Part shown: positions 7,951-12,883 of the stretch, piece after piece
Layout of the letters: the number at the start of each line of letters is the position of its first letter
Position numbering within the stretch: the first letter of the stretch is position 1
NCBI GenBank assembly: GCA_028717405.1
Contig: JAQUNY010000035.1
Span: forward strand, 1 to 12,883
Direction: 5' to 3'
Length of the DNA: 12,883 nucleotides
Source: Eubacteriales bacterium
GTDB lineage: Bacteria; Bacillota; Clostridia; JAQUNY01
Translations under genes and position numbers: made by a program
The notes under the pieces: generated by a model
Told to the model about the DNA's origin: nothing
Databases searched by the model: none
What the model saw: only the letters and a program-made list of their open reading frames with translations

Positions 7951-8421
7951 TTAGACTAATTCGAGGATTTTCTTTACCTCTTCCATATCCCTGCAGTTCT
8001 TTATCCTTAAAAAATACGGGTATTTTTCCCTTTCTCCGGGTAATCTTACATATAATCCTGAGTTTCTGAAATAATCATCAGCTATATCCAGCGCCATCTC
8101 GGCGGCATTATCAATTGCTTCATCTTTAGTGGCTCCTGATCCATAGATACCAATTTTGTCAATAATGACCTCATACTGACCCGTTTTTTGATCATATGAC
8201 AACAAGGATTCAAATTTGTAAACCGACAATATATAATTCAGGATTTCTGATGATATGATAGAGACCGATCCGCTCCTGTTCTTCTTTGCATTTTCACTCA
8301 GTACAACCTGGTAGTCACCCATAACATTTTCCATTACAAGGCTGATATTATCTCTAAGCTCCTTGAAGCCGATAATCTCATCATAAAGAAATCCTGTTTT
8401 CTTTTTACTATCATTTCTCAT
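7951..8421 (-). CDS. Antitoxin with Phd/YefM-like N-terminus and HicB-like C-terminus
   Basis: The start taken is ATG at 8421, with AGGAGG eight bases upstream; an in-frame TTG at 8460 lacks a ribosome binding site. The product is 156 residues. Residues about 15-60 (GFKELRDNISLVMENV, then YQVVLSENAKK and SVSIISSEILNYIL) resemble the Phd/YefM DNA-binding antitoxin fold. Residues about 72-110 (GQYEVIIDKIGIYGSGATKD followed by EAIDNAAEMALDIADDYF) resemble the partial RNase-H-like HicB fold. From memory this layout matches the PHD_like antitoxin family of Firmicutes. It should neutralise the product of the next gene and repress the shared promoter through its N-terminal domain. A perfect inverted repeat across the promoter at 8494-8534 fits that autoregulation. 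Confidence 0.68.
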   Translation of the reverse strand: MRNDSKKKTGFLYDEIIGFKELRDNISLVMENVMGDYQVVLSENAKKNRSGSVSIISSEILNYILSVYKFESLLSYDQKTGQYEVIIDKIGIYGSGATKDEAIDNAAEMALDIADDYFRNSGLYVRLPGEREKYPYFLRIKNCRDMEEVKKILELV

Positions 8422-8493
8422 CTTATGTGCCTCCTGGTCCAGAGTCAGCCTGTATGGCAATATTCAGAGCTGTTTGTTTGATATTTGATATTT

Positions 8494-8522
8494 AGTATAT
8501 ATCATTATGTACATTATGTCTA
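8494..8522 (-). promoter_or_regulatory. Promoter of the toxin-antitoxin operon
   Basis: On the minus strand TAGACA (8517-8522) and TATACT (8494-8499) are separated by exactly 17 bases, each matching the sigma-A consensus at five of six positions. Transcription would start near 8487 and give a leader of about 65 bases to the antitoxin ATG at 8421. Confidence 0.6.
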
Positions 8523-8534
8523 TAATGTACATAA
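8505..8534. promoter_or_regulatory. Perfect 13-bp inverted repeat, likely autoregulatory operator
   Basis: The left arm TTATGTACATTAT (8505-8517) and the right arm ATAATGTACATAA (8522-8534) are exact reverse complements, separated by GTCT. Each arm contains the palindrome TGTACA, so two half-sites 17 bases apart are available for a dimeric or tetrameric repressor. The -35 box of the toxin-antitoxin promoter lies on the dyad centre, so binding would block RNA polymerase. An adjacent palindrome, CACATGTG at 8544-8551, may be an auxiliary site. Confidence 0.65.
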
Positions 8535-8547
8535 ATATTTTTACACA

Positions 8548-8580
8548 TGTGAATTGCACATAAAATCGAGCAATTTCACA
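8548..8580 (-). terminator. Weak hairpin downstream of the glycosidase gene
   Basis: TGTGAATTGC (8548-8557) can pair with GCAATTTCACA (8570-8580) with one bulged base, about 10 bp. It lies 15 bases beyond the stop of the glycosidase gene. No T run follows in the minus direction, so it may be a 3' stabilising hairpin and not a true terminator. Confidence 0.3.
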
Positions 8581-8594
8581 CCATCCCCAATACT

Positions 8595-10967
8595 TTAATC
8601 AATCAGTATCCCAAGCGAGGACAGAGGCGGTATTGTTATAATTGTTTCTGCGTTTCCACCTGAATTGCCCGAATCAAGCGAGCCGTTTTCATCGTCTGTA
8701 ATCAAATACCCGCAGTCGCCTGTGCTTCCTGCGTCAAAAATCTTCTTCACCCTGCATCTGACTGCCACATCTCTCGGTTCAGTCATGAAATTCGCAAAAA
8801 TCTGTGCGACTGAACCGTCGGGAGCCATCCATTTCGAATAAAGCACACATGGGAAGGATAGAGAGGTCCCGTTATTTCTTTTTAAAACATATGAGTCTTC
8901 CTGCAAAACTTCCTCCGGTTTCATCATCCTGCCGTAATGCAGGTATTTCATACCGTTTCCCTTCCTCATGGCATTGTAATTACGGACTGCATTTATAATG
9001 TTTTTCCGCGGCGGTCCCGGTATAAGCCAGGACATACCCCACTCCCAATGGATCTCCCCTCCTGACTTCATTACGACAGCCAGCATATCCCCGCAAGTGA
9101 ATGAATAGGCAAGCCTGAAGAGAAGTGAATCCGGGTTTTCTTCCAGCGGTATCTTTGAAGTAAATCCTGCCTGGTTCCCCATGAAATTTACACAATATTC
9201 ATGAAACACATATTGAAACGCCGGAACAAATCTGGCATATTCAACCGAGCTCCAGTACCTGATGTCATTGAAAGGCAGGTCTTCGATAAAATAATCTGCG
9301 GGAGACGATTCACAGCCGATGATACTTTTCATCCTGCCTTCTGTAGTGCTATTCATACCGCTATCTGTGACGCCATTATTACCAGTGTTCACAGCGCCGT
9401 TTGTGCCGCTGTTAATCAGGGGCTTTCCTTTGGAGCTCTCATTTTCACTCAACTTCCTATTGATACCTTTATATATCTCCTTCATCGCATCCGGATTCCA
9501 CTTGCCATGCGAAAAGGGATGCCCATGATCTCTGGCATAACAAATATGGCCTGCCCCTCCATGGTTCTGGTCAAAATACTGTATAAAATCCACTCCGGCA
9601 TCTGCGATTTTTACAACCTGGTCAGTTACAATATCTCTGACAAGCCCGCATGCTGAGCACATAACAAAACCTTCTCTGATCGAACTGTGATTGTCCGGAA
9701 AAACATCCTGGTCCGGGGTCTTGCATGCTGTTGAATCAATGCCGCGCTCAATTTTCTCCTTTGTCATGTCAAACTCAGGGCATAATTTCGAGTTATCCGT
9801 CCAATATACGCCGCTTCCGTATACTCCCACATAATGCCCTTTTTCATGCATCTCAGCCGTATAATCCCTGAAAACCTTTTCCCCTCCATACGGAGGCCAG
9901 ATAAACGGAGGGCACCAGGGAGCGCTTCCCTCCCAATATGTCAGAAGCGACATGATTTTTGAATCAAATTCTTCAGACATGTCGTCAAGATATTTAACGG
10001 AATTAACATAAGGGAAAAACTCGTTTGGTCCCATGTATCCGGTGCCCCTGTAACTGCGTGGCGGGTATATGACAACCACCGGAGATTCTCTGTGCCAGGC
10101 TGGCAGCCTGCTGTTCAGCTGCACTTTTTCGGGGAGCCTGAATCCGGAGGTTTCAATAAACTCTCTGTATTTCTCCGCCGCATCCATCCAATCGCCTTCA
10201 AAAAGGGACACAACAGTACGCCATTCAGGCGTTGAAACACTCATCGGCGCCACCCCACAGAAAATTATGATGCTCATCCTGATACCGTCATTCTCACGGA
10301 AATATTGAAGGAGTTTAGGGCAGCCTTCGGTATCGTGGGCGGCGAAGTATAACCCGCCCTTTTTCCCGTAGTAAGACATGAACTGCATGGTCATCATGCC
10401 GGGATACATGTAATGCATTGCGGATTTCAATGACTTATTATCAGTATTGAGGAAATGCCTGTTTTCCATGTTCCTGAAGTCGTCAATTATGCAGCCTTCT
10501 GCCTTAGGCCAGAAAATACTTGCGTCGCCACCATTTCCCACAAGATCGTCAGGTATCGAAATACATGGCAATTCAATATATTCGACATGGTATCTCGTGT
10601 TATTAATTATGGAAGCTTCCCACTCGACCTTATCCTTTTCAGGATAAGGTACAACCTTTATTTTTAATCTCAGCCCTTCAAGAGCAAGCCCGGAGTTGCC
10701 GGTGAATTCACTGTACTCCATATTAAGTACTGCACGGCCTTCTACGCTGACACTCTGCCTGATATCAATATTTGACGCTCCTGTTGATAAAATACGGTAA
10801 AAATCACCCTTGTCGTCGAGCAGCCTCAGCGCGAATAATGGATTCAGGCCACTGTTTTCTGATGTCAGCACTTTACTCTTATCATTTACTATCTCCGAAA
10901 TACTTCCTGTCGTTCCGGATATTTTTACGGCGCCGTTTTTTAATTTTAAAAGGATATCTCCATTCAT
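8595..10967 (-). CDS. Intracellular glycosidase-like protein, DUF6259-like TIM barrel
   Basis: The product is 790 residues with no signal peptide. ATG at 10967 is preceded by AGGGAG with six A residues between. Residues about 1-280 look like an N-terminal beta-sandwich (IFWPKAEGCIIDDFRN, GLYFAAHDTEG). Residues about 285-665 look like a (beta/alpha)8 barrel, with aromatic WCPPFIWPPYGG, then FIQYFDQNHGG...C....HGHP, then a strand with GCESSPADYF. Residues about 670-790 form a C-terminal beta-sandwich. The FDQ and HGHP motifs match what I recall of DUF6259 proteins, which are glycoside-hydrolase-like. Asp466 and Glu553 are the best candidates for catalytic residues by position at strand ends; this is inference. 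An Asn/Thr/Gly-rich degenerate repeat (residues about 515-545) is inserted between a barrel helix and the Glu553 strand. Just upstream lies the sugar-binding lipoprotein gene, which suggests hydrolysis of an imported oligosaccharide. Substrate unknown. Confidence 0.8.
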   Translation of the reverse strand: MNGDILLKLKNGAVKISGTTGSISEIVNDKSKVLTSENSGLNPLFALRLLDDKGDFYRILSTGASNIDIRQSVSVEGRAVLNMEYSEFTGNSGLALEGLRLKIKVVPYPEKDKVEWEASIINNTRYHVEYIELPCISIPDDLVGNGGDASIFWPKAEGCIIDDFRNMENRHFLNTDNKSLKSAMHYMYPGMMTMQFMSYYGKKGGLYFAAHDTEGCPKLLQYFRENDGIRMSIIIFCGVAPMSVSTPEWRTVVSLFEGDWMDAAEKYREFIETSGFRLPEKVQLNSRLPAWHRESPVVVIYPPRSYRGTGYMGPNEFFPYVNSVKYLDDMSEEFDSKIMSLLTYWEGSAPWCPPFIWPPYGGEKVFRDYTAEMHEKGHYVGVYGSGVYWTDNSKLCPEFDMTKEKIERGIDSTACKTPDQDVFPDNHSSIREGFVMCSACGLVRDIVTDQVVKIADAGVDFIQYFDQNHGGAGHICYARDHGHPFSHGKWNPDAMKEIYKGINRKLSENESSKGKPLINSGTNGAVNTGNNGVTDSGMNSTTEGRMKSIIGCESSPADYFIEDLPFNDIRYWSSVEYARFVPAFQYVFHEYCVNFMGNQAGFTSKIPLEENPDSLLFRLAYSFTCGDMLAVVMKSGGEIHWEWGMSWLIPGPPRKNIINAVRNYNAMRKGNGMKYLHYGRMMKPEEVLQEDSYVLKRNNGTSLSFPCVLYSKWMAPDGSVAQIFANFMTEPRDVAVRCRVKKIFDAGSTGDCGYLITDDENGSLDSGNSGGNAETIITIPPLSSLGILID
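9333..9425 (-). repeat. Degenerate 12-bp-unit insert coding for Asn/Thr/Ser-Gly repeats
   Basis: Within the glycosidase-like gene about 30 residues consist of degenerate tetrapeptides such as NSGT, NGAV, NTGN, NGVT, DSGM. Units such as GCCATTATTACC on the plus strand recur at roughly 12-base spacing, with one shorter and one longer unit. The stretch looks like slippage-derived low-complexity sequence and keeps the reading frame. A smaller Asn/Ser/Gly tract occurs near the C-terminus (residues about 761-774). Confidence 0.6.
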
Positions 10968-11002
10968 TTTTTTCTCCCTATCTGCGCTTATTAATGAAGA
11001 AA

Positions 11003-11052
11003 AGAAAAGGCAACAACACGGAACCGCTCTGTTTACCGCTGCTGCCTTTTCT
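11003..11052 (-). terminator. Strong hairpin terminator or attenuator between the binding-protein and glycosidase genes
   Basis: On the minus strand AGAAAAGGCAGCAGC (11038-11052) pairs over 15 bp with GTTGTTGCCTTTTCT (11003-11017), two of the pairs being G-U, around a 20-base loop. A T-rich run (TTTCTTC) follows. It lies about 95 bases after the stop of the solute-binding gene and ends only about 35 bases before the glycosidase ATG. It may end the binding-protein mRNA or lower downstream expression by partial readthrough. A weak promoter match (TTGAGA, 16 bases, TATAGC) lies upstream of it. Confidence 0.75.
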
Positions 11053-11146
11053 CAAATCAACTTTTCGTAATTATGTCATACTTTCATTTTCACGCTATAT
11101 TTTTATTACCAAATATCTCAATTATAAGATAAGGCTTCCCCCATCA

Positions 11147-12793
11147 TTATGGATTATACTCATCCAATATGGCCTGAAGCTCGTATCTCACAGTCTCAAT
11201 GACCTGGTTAACAGATTTTGTGCCATCTGTGAGGGGCTTTATCACATTATTGGTCATGTATGCATTGGTATTCGACCAGCTGGGATAACCCGCGGTAAAG
11301 TCAACAGATACTTTTGCAAAAAGGCTTTCAATGATCCTTCTTTCTCTTTCACTGCTATTGTATCTGCTGGCATTCGACGGGCTCCACCTGAAGTCATATG
11401 GATATTTTTCATCGCTGAGTTTTTTCAGGTCAGGAGCCATGTTCAGATTCTCATCCCAGATTATACATGTCTCAGTCCAGATTTTTGTGATTTCTTCAGG
11501 CTTCGGGCATAGTGACGAGATAGAATGAAACTGTGCAGACCCCATATTGGTATAATCAGTGACATCCGGCCCCATGGGCAGCGGGATCTGTATTGAATTG
11601 ACGCCACCCTTAAGGGTGGTTATATTACCTCCCGCACCGCCTTCAATGTCCATCGCCACTGTTCCCTTCCTGTATGCGGTTACATTATTGAACAGGATAA
11701 CTTTATGCACATGGAGAAGGTCCGACATGAATTGGAGGCATTTCACACACTTGGGGCTGTCCAGTGCAAAAAGGGCTCTGCCTGTGGAAAAATCAGCTCC
11801 GGTCTGGCCATTCGATCTCAAAATCCCGTACATCAGAGTGACCTGTCCGCTTGTCGTCAGGCCCCATTGATCAACAATGCCGTCGCCGTCATAGTCCTTT
11901 GTGGTTTTTTGGGCATAGTCCATTAAGGCTGACCAGTTCCAGGTTTTATTCTCAACAAGGTCCAAAATGTCGGTCAGCCCTTCCTTACCGATTATGTCCC
12001 TGTTATAATGCATAAGATATCCCAGATAGTAATACTTGAAGCCTGTCCCGTAATGCTTGCCGAGATAGTAGGAACCTTCGCCTATCATTTTATTTACATT
12101 GATGATCGGCATATCATAATCGATATAATCATCAAGCGGCAGTATCGCCTTATTGTAGACAAGCAGAGGGAATGTGAAGTTAGACGATGTCATAAATATG
12201 TCTGTGATCCTTATCCCTGCAAGCGTGTTTGTCATCAACTCGTTGTTATATTTTGTCGAGTTGGTACCAGTGGATCCCGTATCGATGTACTCAATTTTAA
12301 AATTATATTTTTTCTCTGCTTCCTCTATCCTTCTGTAAGCTATAACATTGTCCGGCGCAAAAGCCGCGGCATCGCTCTGGGGAAGGTTTGTCGTGCCTGC
12401 TGAGAATATAACGGTCATCCCTCCCAGATCAATTGGCTGTTCGATAATCTTATGCTCGATCTCAACCTCAACATCTGAAAAATCCTGTTCTTCAAATACC
12501 TCTTCATACTCATCAGATACCTCTTCTGTAACCTCGGCAGGTTCTTCCTGAACCGGTGTCGCATCGGCTGCAGCGGCTGTCGTCGCAGATACGGCTGTGG
12601 CAGCGGTAGTTTTTGCTGCTGCAGTTGCTGTTGGCTTTGCAGTAGTCTTAGCGGCTGTCATAGACGGCGCCGCAGTCGCGGTGGCAGACTCGTCATCTTC
12701 TTTCTGGCATCCGCCTGCTGCAACAAGCGCAGCCAGCATAAATACTGCAAGGACCATAGACATTGCTCTGAGCAATTTATTCCTGTTTTTCAT
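11147..12793 (-). CDS. ABC transporter extracellular solute-binding lipoprotein (family 1, sugar type)
   Basis: The product is 548 residues. ATG at 12793 has GGAGG eight bases upstream. Residues 1-28 are a lipoprotein signal peptide (positively charged N-terminus, hydrophobic core, then AAGGC with Cys29). A Thr/Ala-rich linker (about 36-79) and an acidic stretch (about 81-115) follow, then the binding domain from about 125. In that domain IAYRRIEEAEKKYNFKIEY, LPLDDYI, TWNWSALMDYA and the acidic loop DYDGDGIVDQWGL are typical of family 1 solute-binding proteins in Firmicutes. It should capture an oligosaccharide outside the cell and deliver it to a membrane permease pair not present in this window. 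The spacer between lipid anchor and binding domain is longer than usual. The downstream gene encodes a cytoplasmic glycosidase-like protein, which fits uptake then hydrolysis. Ligand cannot be read from the sequence. Confidence 0.9.
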   Translation of the reverse strand: MKNRNKLLRAMSMVLAVFMLAALVAAGGCQKEDDESATATAAPSMTAAKTTAKPTATAAAKTTAATAVSATTAAAADATPVQEEPAEVTEEVSDEYEEVFEEQDFSDVEVEIEHKIIEQPIDLGGMTVIFSAGTTNLPQSDAAAFAPDNVIAYRRIEEAEKKYNFKIEYIDTGSTGTNSTKYNNELMTNTLAGIRITDIFMTSSNFTFPLLVYNKAILPLDDYIDYDMPIINVNKMIGEGSYYLGKHYGTGFKYYYLGYLMHYNRDIIGKEGLTDILDLVENKTWNWSALMDYAQKTTKDYDGDGIVDQWGLTTSGQVTLMYGILRSNGQTGADFSTGRALFALDSPKCVKCLQFMSDLLHVHKVILFNNVTAYRKGTVAMDIEGGAGGNITTLKGGVNSIQIPLPMGPDVTDYTNMGSAQFHSISSLCPKPEEITKIWTETCIIWDENLNMAPDLKKLSDEKYPYDFRWSPSNASRYNSSERERRIIESLFAKVSVDFTAGYPSWSNTNAYMTNNVIKPLTDGTKSVNQVIETVRYELQAILDEYNP

Positions 12794-12883
12794 CTTTTCT
12801 TCCTCCGTTTTATTTTATTTTTTACTTTTGTTTTCTGTGTTCTGTTTTTGTTTTCGGCTTTTGGTTTTCTTTGCTGTGTATTT
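12794..12883 (-). promoter_or_regulatory. A-rich leader upstream of the solute-binding gene
   Basis: In the minus direction this 90-base stretch is almost free of T and consists mainly of A with scattered C and G (for example AAAACAAAAACAG). It ends in GGAGGAAGAAAAG just before the ATG. Such a sequence would be an unstructured mRNA leader, favourable for translation. No promoter is visible inside it, so the promoter or an upstream operon gene lies beyond the window. Confidence 0.4.

Noticed and set aside
8505..8534. Inverted repeat as a transposon end or terminator
   Set aside because: No transposase or second copy is seen and no T run follows the dyad; its overlap with a good promoter fits an operator better.
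10772..11512. 246-codon plus-strand frame
   Set aside because: It lies antisense across the start of the glycosidase gene, the terminator hairpin and the end of the binding-protein gene. Composition is unlike a protein and there is no ribosome binding site.

Overview
The window reads as chromosomal DNA from a low-to-moderate GC Gram-positive anaerobe, most likely a clostridial Firmicute. Three things suggest this. Two secreted proteins carry lipoprotein signal peptides but no other export system is visible. Genes have strong AGGAGG-type ribosome binding sites and sigma-A-like promoters. A large oxygen-sensitive-looking iron-sulfur/corrinoid-type protein is present. All family assignments come from reading motifs by eye; no search was run.

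Layout. At the left, a gene on the minus strand runs off the window edge (1-1467). It encodes a cytoplasmic right-handed beta-helix protein resembling the GH28/GH49 group of glycanases. Divergent from it, 1795-4659 on the plus strand encodes a 954-residue lipoprotein with the same beta-sandwich plus beta-helix core and extra domains at both ends. Two terminator-like hairpins follow. The next gene, 4757-7315 (minus), encodes an 852-residue protein made of three consecutive QueG/reductive-dehalogenase-like modules, two with [4Fe-4S] motifs and one without. Then comes an AT-rich gap and a compact two-gene toxin-antitoxin module (7650-8421, minus), whose promoter lies across a perfect 13-bp inverted repeat. 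The right third holds a 790-residue intracellular glycosidase-like protein (8595-10967, minus, DUF6259-like) and a solute-binding lipoprotein of an ABC sugar importer (11147-12793, minus), separated by a strong hairpin terminator or attenuator.

Working together (inference): the binding protein would capture an oligosaccharide, the surface lipoprotein would bind or process polysaccharide outside the cell, and the two cytoplasmic glycosidase-like proteins would finish breakdown inside. The toxin-antitoxin pair and the corrinoid-reductase-like protein are not obviously part of that pathway. The least familiar items are the triple-module RdhA/QueG-like protein, the divergent pair of beta-helix paralogues destined for different compartments, and 12-bp-unit Asn/Gly-rich repeats inside or after the catalytic parts of two different genes.
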